Assembly (NCBI GenBank): GCA_002367635.1
Contig: DFDI01000033.1
Span: 517-31,397, forward strand
Source: Betaproteobacteria bacterium UBA3031
Lineage (GTDB): Bacteria; Pseudomonadota; Gammaproteobacteria; Burkholderiales; Eutrophovitaceae
Direction of reading: 5' to 3'
Length of the DNA stretch: 30,881 nucleotides
Numbering within the stretch: the first letter of the stretch is position 1; each line of letters opens with the position of its first letter. The notes under the pieces were generated by a model, which was given only the letters and a program-made list of their open reading frames with translations, had not been told where the DNA came from and ran no database searches. Shown piece by piece: positions 17,185 through 24,393 of this stretch. The position numbers and the translations under genes were made by a program.

Positions 17185-18071
17185 TAGAGAATTAGATAAT
17201 GGTCTAATAACAACGCCAAGAAAATCAGGGACAAGTATAAAATTGAATACCTAAACGTAGTTCTCGCGATCTCATCAGTGTAAGACTGCCAAATACGGTA
17301 AGAGTAAAACAAAAATATAAGGCCGAGAATTAGAGCTGATACCCCATATAACCAATCACTCATCCCAACAACGAACGGAAGCATTGAGACCGCAAGTAAA
17401 ATTAAGGTGTACAGAAAAACATGTAACTGAGTAAATTTAACCCCGTGCGTTACAGGCAACATAGGCACCCCGGCCTTTGCATACTCCTCTCGACGATACA
17501 GGGCTAATGCCCAAAAGTGAGGTGGAGTCCACGCAAATATGATCAGAAAAAGCAACAAAGACTCGTAAGTCACCTCACCTGTAACTGCTGCCCAACCAAG
17601 GATCGGCGGCATAGCTCCAGACGCACCACCAATAACAATATTTTGAGGCGTCAACGGCTTGAGGATAATAGTGTAGATGACGGCGTAACCGACAAATGTC
17701 CCAAGGGTCAACCACATTGTCAGAGGGTTCACAAAAACATACAGTAAAAATAAACCCAAGCCTCCAACGACGAGCGATACCACTACGGTCTCAAAAACAG
17801 TCACGGCACCAGTCGGCAGTGGTCTTGCGCGAGTACGGGCCATCACCCCATCGATTTTTTGCTCAATCAAGCAATTAACCGCAGCAGCTGCTCCAGCGAC
17901 CAGCCAGATACCAACAGATCCGTAAATCAAAATCTCAGTCGGCGCCAGCGAAGGTTGCGCCAGAAGCATTCCTATAAATGCCGTAAAGACGATCAACATG
18001 ATTACTCGAGGTTTTGTAAGCCTCACATAATCTTCAAAACGCGTGTATAGAGATGCGGTCGATGTGCTCAT
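17184..18071 (-). CDS. ctaB: Protoheme IX farnesyltransferase (heme O synthase)
   Basis: Adds a farnesyl group to heme B to make heme O, the precursor of heme A. The 295-aa protein has about nine membrane helices. The prenyltransferase motif reads NCLIEQKIDGVMARTRARPLP near residues 66-86, cut short here as N-x3-E-x3-D; the Glu in place of the first Asp is usual in this proteobacterial group. The second conserved loop has WTPPHFWALALYRREEYAKAGVPMLP. It is 74 nt downstream of the CxxxC protein gene and coupled to sco1. In comparable clusters ctaA sits directly upstream of ctaB; it is missing here. The symbol cyoE is used for the same enzyme. Confidence 0.95.
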   Translation of the reverse strand: MSTSTASLYTRFEDYVRLTKPRVIMLIVFTAFIGMLLAQPSLAPTEILIYGSVGIWLVAGAAAAVNCLIEQKIDGVMARTRARPLPTGAVTVFETVVVSLVVGGLGLFLLYVFVNPLTMWLTLGTFVGYAVIYTIILKPLTPQNIVIGGASGAMPPILGWAAVTGEVTYESLLLFLIIFAWTPPHFWALALYRREEYAKAGVPMLPVTHGVKFTQLHVFLYTLILLAVSMLPFVVGMSDWLYGVSALILGLIFLFYSYRIWQSYTDEIARTTFRYSILYLSLIFLALLLDHYLIL

Positions 18072-18145
18072 CGGTATCTTAGTCAGACTAACTATGAAAA
18101 GGAGTTAAGTTTACCATTTGACCAATAACCTGGGCGAATTACCCG

Positions 18146-18745
18146 CTAATTAATTTTTTTCCAGGCTTTAGAGATCTTTAATAGCTTCCTAACATCTTTT
18201 TTCATCAGAGATGGGTCAATTGTGACGGGAAAACGCATCATCAAATTACCAATTTGATCCACTAAGTAAATATAATTTTTAGCGTCTTCCAGATCTCCAA
18301 AAACAGTAATCTCGCTCGCATCTGGCAATGTGATGAATCGAGTGCCCTCATACTCATCAGTTATTTTTTTAGGCAGCTGGTTATCACCCAACACAAAGTG
18401 TAGTCGCTCAAGTCGATCTTTTTCAGCCCCTTGCGTGAGACGTATTTGACGCATGAGATAGAGCTTCTTCTCGCAAATATCCTCACAATCCGAGGCATCA
18501 ATCGATACAAAAGACCAAAAACCATTAAGGGCTGCAAAAGAAAAAATGCCTCCTTGAGATGTGCTCACCTCCAAGCCATATATCGGCACGGGCTCAATCA
18601 ATTCACCACTATTAACAAAACCGTCCGGCTTCCAAAAGTAATATAACGCAGTTGAAGCTATAACTGGCAATACACATATTGTGAGTACGATCCAGGGTAC
18701 CAGCCAACTACTTTTCTTGGGTTTCGTTTTGTTTGATAAATCCAT
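18146..18745 (-). CDS. Membrane-anchored CxxxC protein of the cytochrome oxidase cluster
   Basis: A 199-aa protein with one N-terminal membrane helix (about residues 14-37) and a periplasmic domain. Cys87-x3-Cys91 (DCEDIC) followed by an amphipathic helix (KKLYLMRQIRL) resembles the CxxxC loop of Sco/thioredoxin-like folds, and the order of elements (FSFAALNGFWSFV strand, CxxxC, helix, FVLGD strand) fits that fold. A protein of this type sits between surf1 and ctaA in many Gammaproteobacteria. It overlaps the end of surf1 by 38 nt. A role in copper or disulfide handling during oxidase assembly is inference; the family is, as far as I know, uncharacterised. Confidence 0.82.
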   Translation of the reverse strand: MDLSNKTKPKKSSWLVPWIVLTICVLPVIASTALYYFWKPDGFVNSGELIEPVPIYGLEVSTSQGGIFSFAALNGFWSFVSIDASDCEDICEKKLYLMRQIRLTQGAEKDRLERLHFVLGDNQLPKKITDEYEGTRFITLPDASEITVFGDLEDAKNYIYLVDQIGNLMMRFPVTIDPSLMKKDVRKLLKISKAWKKIN

Positions 18746-19421
18746 AATATATATACAAAAATAAAGTCAATAAACTAAAAAGTATCCACTGCCCCGCATA
18801 GGAGAAATGCTTAAGTATTCCAAAGCTTGGGGTGGCCCACGTACGTTCAAAAATATCCGTCACGCCATTCACGGCGTCACCTTGTATGACATAGTCGAGC
18901 ACGTCAAGTGAATATAACGACCGGTACCGTTCAAGATCAAGATTCTGCCAAATATCACCGTCAAGAGTATTGTCGGATAACTCCAAAGCCCCCAATCCAG
19001 GTTTAACAGCCGTTCCACTGACGGAGACGATACCCTCAGGCATGTCAATGTTTGGCAACTGTCCGAATTCACGACCCCGCGGAATCCAGCCTAAATTTAC
19101 AAGTATGATGTCACTCGAGCCGACCAAAAGGAGTGGCACCAGCACTTCGTATCCAGCCTGCCCTCGACGGATACGATTGTCGAGTACCATTCGCCGGGAA
19201 TCATCAAATACCCCCTCTGCAGTCACTCGCCGAAACTCAAAGTCAGATAAAAGATCAAGGGTATCGTTTAGATTTACAACCTCTTCGGCTTGCATAGACA
19301 AATATTGCGACTCTTGCGTACGCTTATAATCCGCCCGCTGAAATTGCCAGTAAGCTGCGGACAGCGTTAACCCGAAGGTAAAAAGCGCGATAATAGTGAT
19401 AATCCAATTAGGGTGCCTCAT
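18708..19421 (-). CDS. SURF1 family cytochrome oxidase assembly protein
   Basis: SURF1 (Shy1) helps insert heme A into subunit I. The 237-aa protein has the family layout: an N-terminal membrane helix (about 6-24), a periplasmic domain and a C-terminal helix (about 213-230). Landmarks: YWQFQRADYKR after helix 1, FEFRRVTAEGVFD, LVNLGWIPRGR around residues 108-118, and HFSYAGQWILFSL at the second helix. It overlaps the CxxxC protein gene by 38 nt. Its start is only 48 nt from the divergent DUF2909 gene, so both promoters share that space. Confidence 0.92.
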   Translation of the reverse strand: MRHPNWIITIIALFTFGLTLSAAYWQFQRADYKRTQESQYLSMQAEEVVNLNDTLDLLSDFEFRRVTAEGVFDDSRRMVLDNRIRRGQAGYEVLVPLLLVGSSDIILVNLGWIPRGREFGQLPNIDMPEGIVSVSGTAVKPGLGALELSDNTLDGDIWQNLDLERYRSLYSLDVLDYVIQGDAVNGVTDIFERTWATPSFGILKHFSYAGQWILFSLLTLFLYIYYGFIKQNETQEK

Positions 19422-19469
19422 ACGGTATGGTATCTTCGTATAAATTCGAAAAAATTAAGGTCAAATACA

Positions 19470-19667
19470 ATGAAAATAGTAGTAATTTTATTTTTAATCG
19501 TGATATTTGGAAGTTTAGCATCGGCGCTGGTCTATCTGGTGCGAAACAACGGAAAATCAGAAGCAACGGTTAAAGCATTAACCTATAGAGTCGGACTATC
19601 AGTTGTGCTCTTCGTTCTGCTGATGACCGGATATTATTTCGGCATCATCCCACAAAATGGGATGTAA
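19470..19667 (+). CDS. DUF2909-type twin-transmembrane small protein
   Basis: A 65-aa inner-membrane protein made of two hydrophobic helices (about residues 3-22 and 42-60) joined by a short polar loop (RNNGKSEATVKALTYRVG). The ATG at 19470 is chosen because TTAAGG sits 9 nt upstream; the longer frame back to 19413 runs into the surf1 start. It lies between cox3 and surf1, the usual place for this family, but on the opposite strand to both. It is followed by a bidirectional terminator. The function is unknown; a role in oxidase assembly is guessed from context. Confidence 0.83.
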   Translation: MKIVVILFLIVIFGSLASALVYLVRNNGKSEATVKALTYRVGLSVVLFVLLMTGYYFGIIPQNGM

Positions 19668-19704
19668 AAAAAACCCACCCGTACCCGAACGGATGGGTTT
19701 TTTT
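19666..19704. terminator. Bidirectional intrinsic terminator between DUF2909 and cox3
   Basis: Stem CCCACCCG (19674-19681) pairs with CGGATGGG (19690-19697) with one mismatch and an 8-nt loop. An A8 run precedes it and a T7 run (19698-19704) follows, so it works as a hairpin plus U-tract on both strands. It ends the plus-strand DUF2909 gene and the minus-strand cox2-to-cox3 unit, which converge here. Confidence 0.9.
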
Positions 19705-19718
19705 GAAATAGTCTATGG

Positions 19719-20570
19719 TTACAGCCAGTACACTAATATAAACAGTCCTAACCAAACCACATCAACGAAGTGCCAATACCAGGCAACGCCTTCGAATCCA
19801 AAATGAGTCTCCGGCTTGAAGTGTCCACGAATGCCTCGCAACCAAATCACGATAAGCATGATCGTGCCGATCGTGACATGAAACCCGTGAAAGCCAGTTA
19901 ACATATAAAATGTGGCGCCATAAGCCCCACTCTCCAACGTCAAGTCCAGCTCGGTATAAGCGTGCATATACTCCTCAGCCTGAAGGGCCAAGAAAGTCAC
20001 GCCAAGGGCGATCGTCAAGAACATAAATACATTGAGCTTCGTGCGCTGACCTTTCAAGAGCGCCCAGTGTGCGATCGTGAGCGTCACACCCGATGTCAAC
20101 AATAACGCCGTATTGATTGCGGGCAGCCCCCATGCACCCATAGGTGTAAATTTACTTGCCACTCCGGGGCCAGCAGTCGGCCAAGCCGCCGAAAATCCAC
20201 TCCAAAGCAGAGATCCTGTATCACCCTCTGCCAACCAAGGAATTGAAAGCACCCTCATGTAGAAAAGCGCACCAAAGAATGCGCCAAAGAACATGACTTC
20301 AGAGAAAATAAACCAGCCCATTGACCACCGGAACGATAAGTCTACCTGCTTATTGTATTTGCCAGACTCGCTCTCACGAATCACCGTACCAAACCAACCA
20401 AACAACATGTACACCATAACAAGCGCCCCGGCCAACAGCACGTAGCCGCCACCTGAAACCGTATTTATGGTTAGCACCGCCCCAAACGCCATCAAAAACA
20501 ACCCGATTGAACCGATAATCGGCCAATGGGAGGGCTCTGGCAAATAATATCCACCGGACTGCGAGCTCAT
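19719..20570 (-). CDS. ctaE: Cytochrome c oxidase subunit III
   Basis: Membrane subunit of the aa3/caa3 oxidase that stabilises the catalytic core. The 283-aa protein has seven hydrophobic segments. Landmarks: the N-terminal YYLPEPSHWPI, FRWSMGWFIFSEVMFFGAFFGALFY near residues 80-105, a conserved segment of which the core is SEVMFFGAFF, and the C-terminal LTGFHGFHVTIGT and VAWYWHFVDVVWL, both standard in CoxC. An SD GGGAG precedes the ATG by 6-7 nt. It is the last gene before the bidirectional terminator, so the cox2-cox1-ctaG-cox3 unit ends here. Confidence 0.97.
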   Translation of the reverse strand: MSSQSGGYYLPEPSHWPIIGSIGLFLMAFGAVLTINTVSGGGYVLLAGALVMVYMLFGWFGTVIRESESGKYNKQVDLSFRWSMGWFIFSEVMFFGAFFGALFYMRVLSIPWLAEGDTGSLLWSGFSAAWPTAGPGVASKFTPMGAWGLPAINTALLLTSGVTLTIAHWALLKGQRTKLNVFMFLTIALGVTFLALQAEEYMHAYTELDLTLESGAYGATFYMLTGFHGFHVTIGTIMLIVIWLRGIRGHFKPETHFGFEGVAWYWHFVDVVWLGLFILVYWL

Positions 20571-20632
20571 TGTTTACTCCCTTTTAATAATTTCATTTGT
20601 TAAATTCATCAAACAATGTATTAAAACATCTA

Positions 20633-20821
20633 CTAATTGGCAACTATATTCACCACTGTAATCACACCAGTGACGAACATAACCGCACAAATCAACCCCG
20701 CAATAATCACATGTTGCGGCCGAAGCGCGCTCAAATCTCTAGCTTTACCAATCCCTACAAAAGCGCATAACACGACTCTTATGGCTTGGATGGCTGTTCT
20801 AACCCGCGAATAACCAATCAC
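20633..20821 (-). CDS. DUF2970 family small membrane protein
   Basis: A 62-aa protein with a C-terminal membrane helix (about residues 40-60, PQHVIIAGLICAVMF). The pattern of an amphipathic N-terminus with AFVGIGKARDL and then the HVIIAGL helix is that of DUF2970, usually found between ctaG and cox3 in Beta- and Gammaproteobacteria. The start is a GTG (20819-20821) overlapping the ctaG stop as GTGA, which supports translational coupling. Length, position and overlap make it a real gene despite the small size. Function unknown. Confidence 0.82.
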   Translation of the reverse strand: MIGYSRVRTAIQAIRVVLCAFVGIGKARDLSALRPQHVIIAGLICAVMFVTGVITVVNIVAN

Positions 20822-21399
20822 GACTTAAACGCGCGGAAACCAACTTCCACTGTCGAGTCAACGGTACTTCGTGTCCCTTCAATTTCGAACATCGTATATG
20901 ACAATGTCACAGTACCCACATCAATCGGCAAACTCGGATCGATCACGAACACCACAGAAAAATCGCGGGTTTCGTGCGCATTTATTTTTTGTTGCGTGAA
21001 GCAAAAACATTCTAATTTCTTCACATATTGGGCCGCATGCTGTGGCCCATAACTCGGGATCGCTTGCGCATCAAATATCGTGTCGGTTGGGTTAGTCAGC
21101 CTAAACGTTGCATGGACTAATTCACCTGGATGCACGTTCATTCGAACCTCGACAGGGACCAATTCCCATCCAACTTGACTCCTTGTGTTCGCATCAAATT
21201 CCATCACGACCGTGCGACTTTTATCAATCTGTGTATTTACTATTTCATCAGGCTTTATTAAGTCATAAACACCCGTGACTTCACAGATTTTTTTATACAG
21301 CGGTACCATCGCATAGCCAAACGCAAACATCACTAATGCAACCACAACGAGTTTGCGCAACAGCGTTTTATTCTGATTATCTAGGTTAGCGGCTTTCAT
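20818..21399 (-). CDS. ctaG: Cytochrome c oxidase assembly protein CtaG/Cox11
   Basis: Delivers copper to the CuB site of subunit I. The 193-aa protein has an N-terminal membrane helix (about residues 15-35) and a periplasmic immunoglobulin-like domain. The copper-binding motif CFCF is at Cys131 and Cys133, and the third conserved cysteine is Cys39 (KKICEVTG) just outside the helix. The MVPLYKKICE and IPSYGPQHAAQYVKKLECFCF stretches (key residues only) are typical. Its ATG overlaps the stop of the 29-codon upstream gene (TAATG), and its stop overlaps the DUF2970 start. Confidence 0.95.
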   Translation of the reverse strand: MKAANLDNQNKTLLRKLVVVALVMFAFGYAMVPLYKKICEVTGVYDLIKPDEIVNTQIDKSRTVVMEFDANTRSQVGWELVPVEVRMNVHPGELVHATFRLTNPTDTIFDAQAIPSYGPQHAAQYVKKLECFCFTQQKINAHETRDFSVVFVIDPSLPIDVGTVTLSYTMFEIEGTRSTVDSTVEVGFRAFKS

Positions 21400-21488
21400 T
21401 AAAGCATTGCACGGCGAATGATAAATCCCAAGAAAAACGCTACAGCGATAGTCGCCAACGTCAGCGCGGTTTTTTTATTCTTAGTCAT
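21399..21488 (-). CDS. Cytochrome oxidase small assembly protein (29 aa)
   Basis: A 29-aa ORF on the minus strand, beginning MTKNKKTALTL and ending FIIRRAML, with a single hydrophobic helix (about residues 8-25) flanked by basic residues. It fits the very short cytochrome oxidase small assembly proteins found between cox1 and ctaG in many Beta- and Gammaproteobacteria. The stop codon overlaps the ctaG ATG (TAATG), so its translation probably feeds ctaG. An AAGG lies about 14 nt upstream of the ATG, a loose spacing. Too short for default gene callers; support is position, overlap and helix pattern. Confidence 0.75.
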   Translation of the reverse strand: MTKNKKTALTLATIAVAFFLGFIIRRAML

Positions 21489-21525
21489 TATTTCTATCGT
21501 TACCTTTTATAAATCTTGCCTCAGA

Positions 21526-21561
21526 AAATGGCGGGACGATGCAAACATCGTCCCGCCATTT
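21526..21561 (-). terminator. Perfect 16-bp hairpin between cox1 and the assembly genes
   Basis: AAATGGCGGGACGATG (21526-21541) and CATCGTCCCGCCATTT (21546-21561) pair perfectly around a 4-nt loop. It begins 14 nt after the cox1 stop, reading the minus strand. Only four U follow the stem, so it may act as a partial terminator (attenuator) or as a 3'-end stabiliser for the abundant cox2-cox1 message, rather than a full stop. It separates structural from assembly genes. Confidence 0.75.
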
Positions 21562-21575
21562 AATTGAGGTGGGTT

Positions 21576-23153
21576 TTAGCTCCTTAGATCAGGAGGGGTT
21601 TCAAAACTGTGGTACGGAGCTGGGGTGGGTAGATGCGTCCACTCTAGCGTTGTAGCGCCTTCCCAAGGCATTTCTGGTGCTTTTTCTCCGCTACGGATTG
21701 CTTTAAGCAACACATACAAGAAGAACACCTGAGACAAACCAAATCCAAATGCACCAATTGATGAGACCATGTTCCAGTCCGCGAACTGCAGCGCATAATC
21801 AGGGATTCGACGTGGCATGCCAGCCAATCCAAGAAAATGTTGAACGAAGAACGTAACGTTGAAAAAGGTGAGCGATAACCAAAAATGTATTTTACCCAAA
21901 CGCTCGTCATACATCTTACCAATCCATTTTGGCAACCAGTAATAAACACCAGCGAAGGCAGCAAACAGCGCCCCTGCAACCATCACATAATGGAAGTGAG
22001 CTACCACATAGTAAGTATCGTGTAATTGAATATCAATTGGAGTAACCGCTAGAACGATACCCGTAAATCCACCAATCGTGAACAGAAACAGGAATCCCTG
22101 AGCAAACAACATAGGTGTTTCAAAGGACATTGACCCCTTCCACATCGTAGCTACCCAGTTAAAAACCTTCACACCTGTCGGTATGGCAATCAACATAGTC
22201 GCGAACATGTAGTAGAGCTGCGCCTCGACAGGCATGCCCACGGTGTACATATGGTGCGCCCAGACCAAGAACGAAAGTATCGCAATGGAGCCGGTCGCAT
22301 ACACCATAGATGCGTAACCAAATAGTGGCTTCCGCGAAAAGGTAGGTATCACTTCGGAGATAACACCAAAAGCAGGAATCGCGATGATATACACCTCAGG
22401 GTGTCCAAAGAACCAAAATATATGCTGATACAGCACAGGATCTCCGCCACCTGCGGCATTAAAAAAGTGTGTCCCAAAATGACGATCCGTTAACGTCATA
22501 GTGACTGCGCCCGCGAGAACAGGCATGGATGCGACTAGAAGGTATGCTGTAATCAACCACGTCCAGACAAACAAAGGCATCTTCATCATTGTCATCCCTG
22601 GCGCCCTCATGTTGAGGATCGTCGTAATGATGTTGATTGAACCCATGATAGAAGACATCCCAAGAATATGAATCGCGAAAATCATCATATCCATGCCCAT
22701 GCCTTGTTGGATGGTCAGCGGAGCGTACATAGTCCAGCCCACACCTCCAGCACCGCCAGGGGCCAATAAAGAACCCATCAACAGAATACCTGCTGGAGGC
22801 AATAACCAAAAACTCCAGTTATTCATGCGAGGGAACGCCATATCGGGCGCACCGATCATCATTGGAATTTGCCAGTTAGCAAAACCAACGAACGCCGGCA
22901 TAATCGCGCCAAACACCATGATCAAACCGTGCAGAGTCGTCATTTGATTAAAAAACTCAGGTTCGACGACCTGGAGTCCAGGCTGAAACAATTCCGCCCT
23001 GATAACAAGTGCCATGACACCGCCAACAAGGAACATCATGAAACTGAACCACAAGTACATAGAACCGATGTCCTTATGGTTTGTTGTGGTGACGTATCTC
23101 ATAATGCCCGTTGGCTCGTGATGGTCGTGATTGTGATCGTGTGCCGCTTCCAT
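21576..23153 (-). CDS. ctaD: Cytochrome c oxidase subunit I, type A1
   Basis: Catalytic subunit of the proton-pumping heme-copper oxidase. The 525-aa protein has 12 membrane helices. Ligands: His75 and His388 for the low-spin heme, His386 for the high-spin heme, and His251, His300 and His301 for CuB. Tyr255 in HPEVY is the cross-linked tyrosine, and Glu253 in the same motif marks the A1 class with D and K proton channels. The N terminus is histidine-rich (five His in residues 5-12). AAGGAG lies 7 nt before the ATG. It follows cox2 after 52 nt. A1 enzymes use heme A at the active site, so a CtaA-type synthase is expected somewhere in the genome. Confidence 0.98.
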   Translation of the reverse strand: MEAAHDHNHDHHEPTGIMRYVTTTNHKDIGSMYLWFSFMMFLVGGVMALVIRAELFQPGLQVVEPEFFNQMTTLHGLIMVFGAIMPAFVGFANWQIPMMIGAPDMAFPRMNNWSFWLLPPAGILLMGSLLAPGGAGGVGWTMYAPLTIQQGMGMDMMIFAIHILGMSSIMGSINIITTILNMRAPGMTMMKMPLFVWTWLITAYLLVASMPVLAGAVTMTLTDRHFGTHFFNAAGGGDPVLYQHIFWFFGHPEVYIIAIPAFGVISEVIPTFSRKPLFGYASMVYATGSIAILSFLVWAHHMYTVGMPVEAQLYYMFATMLIAIPTGVKVFNWVATMWKGSMSFETPMLFAQGFLFLFTIGGFTGIVLAVTPIDIQLHDTYYVVAHFHYVMVAGALFAAFAGVYYWLPKWIGKMYDERLGKIHFWLSLTFFNVTFFVQHFLGLAGMPRRIPDYALQFADWNMVSSIGAFGFGLSQVFFLYVLLKAIRSGEKAPEMPWEGATTLEWTHLPTPAPYHSFETPPDLRS

Positions 23154-23205
23154 TTTGATTCTCCTTAGACGAATCTCAATTCAAATTAACTTTAAAAACC
23201 AAATG

Positions 23206-24327
23206 CTATTCAGATCGGGCTGCAGCAATGTCAGCCGGTTGCAAAAAGTCTCCAGTGGAGTTGATCCCATTCCTTTGATAGGCAATGACCGCTGCTAGAT
23301 CCATATCAGAAAGAATAGGGCCCCAAGCCGCCATCATTGGATTCTTTGCGCTGCCATTGAGGATGATATCCAAATGCCCTTGAATCGATCCAGTAGCGAT
23401 CTTGCCACCCTTAATCGCCGGAAAAGTAGGCGGCATACCCACGCCACCCGCCTGGTGACACGCAACACAATTCGCGTTGTAGACCTGTTCACCCGCAGCA
23501 ACTAACTCGGTAACGGAATAACTCTTATTAGGATCAAAAGATGGCGCTCCTGCCACAGTCAATTTCGCTTGAATCCAAGACTGGTAATCTTCCTCACTCA
23601 CAACTTCCACCACAATTGGCATAAAGCCATGCTCCTTGCCGCACAACTCACTACACTGACCTCGGTAAGTCCCTACGGTCTCTGCCTTGAACGCAATATC
23701 ACGGATAAAACCAGGAATTGCATCTTGCTTGACCGCAAGGCCAGGAACAGCCCAAGAATGAATAACGTCGTTCGCAGTTGTTAGGATACGAATCTTTTTA
23801 CCAACAGGCACGACGACTGGATTATCAACTTCCAGCAAATAGGTACTAGTCTTCTCAGTAACACCGTCAATTTGACTTCGTGGTGTTGCGAGCGTGCTGT
23901 AGAACTTGACGCCTTCATCCAAATATTCATAACCCCAGCGCCACTGGTATCCCGTCGCCTTGATGGTTATGTCTGAGGCGGATGAATCTCTAGTCGCCAA
24001 AAGCAATCGAGTTGCTGGGAAAGCCATGGCCACCAAGATAACGATCGGGATCACCGTCCAAATTATTTCAATCGTCGTATTTTCATGAAAATTCGCCGCC
24101 TTATGCCCGACTGATTTTCGATGCTTCAAAATAGACCAAAACATTGCTCCAAAAACAACAATGGAAATAACTACAATGATCCACATCACCAAATCATGGA
24201 CGGCTTGAATTTCTGCCCCTAGTAAAGTGCTAGCAGGCGTAAAATTTAGGTTCCACTCAGCAAACGCCAAACCAGGCGTTAACGCCGATAGCATACTGAG
24301 TACCCGCACACCAAATGAGACTTTCAT
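23206..24327 (-). CDS. ctaC: Cytochrome c oxidase subunit II with fused cytochrome c domain (caa3 type)
   Basis: Accepts electrons at CuA. The 373-aa precursor has a signal peptide (about residues 1-23, ending AFA), two membrane helices (about 42-66 and 86-106) and a cupredoxin domain. CuA ligands are His190, Cys225, Cys229, His233 and Met236. A C-terminal domain carries a c-heme site NCVACH (Cys287, Cys290, His291) with a likely axial Met at 331 or 332. The heme domain makes this a caa3-type subunit, which can take electrons without a separate soluble cytochrome c step. A GGGGGGA run precedes the ATG at short spacing. It is the first gene of the oxidase unit. Confidence 0.97.
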   Translation of the reverse strand: MKVSFGVRVLSMLSALTPGLAFAEWNLNFTPASTLLGAEIQAVHDLVMWIIVVISIVVFGAMFWSILKHRKSVGHKAANFHENTTIEIIWTVIPIVILVAMAFPATRLLLATRDSSASDITIKATGYQWRWGYEYLDEGVKFYSTLATPRSQIDGVTEKTSTYLLEVDNPVVVPVGKKIRILTTANDVIHSWAVPGLAVKQDAIPGFIRDIAFKAETVGTYRGQCSELCGKEHGFMPIVVEVVSEEDYQSWIQAKLTVAGAPSFDPNKSYSVTELVAAGEQVYNANCVACHQAGGVGMPPTFPAIKGGKIATGSIQGHLDIILNGSAKNPMMAAWGPILSDMDLAAVIAYQRNGINSTGDFLQPADIAAARSE

Positions 24328-24353
24328 TATCCCCCCAAACGTACTTTTGACAA

Positions 24354-24380
24354 TTTATAAAAGCGGCTATTTTAACTCAA
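24354..24380 (-). promoter_or_regulatory. Candidate promoter of the cox operon
   Basis: On the minus strand TTGAGT (24375-24380) and TATAAA (24354-24359) are 15 nt apart, or 16 if the -35 is read as TTTGAG. The spacing is short of ideal. The predicted start would be about 15-20 nt before the cox2 ATG. Low-confidence reading of the 66-nt gap between the DUF2244 remnant and cox2. Confidence 0.35.
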
Positions 24381-24393
24381 AAAAACAAAATTC

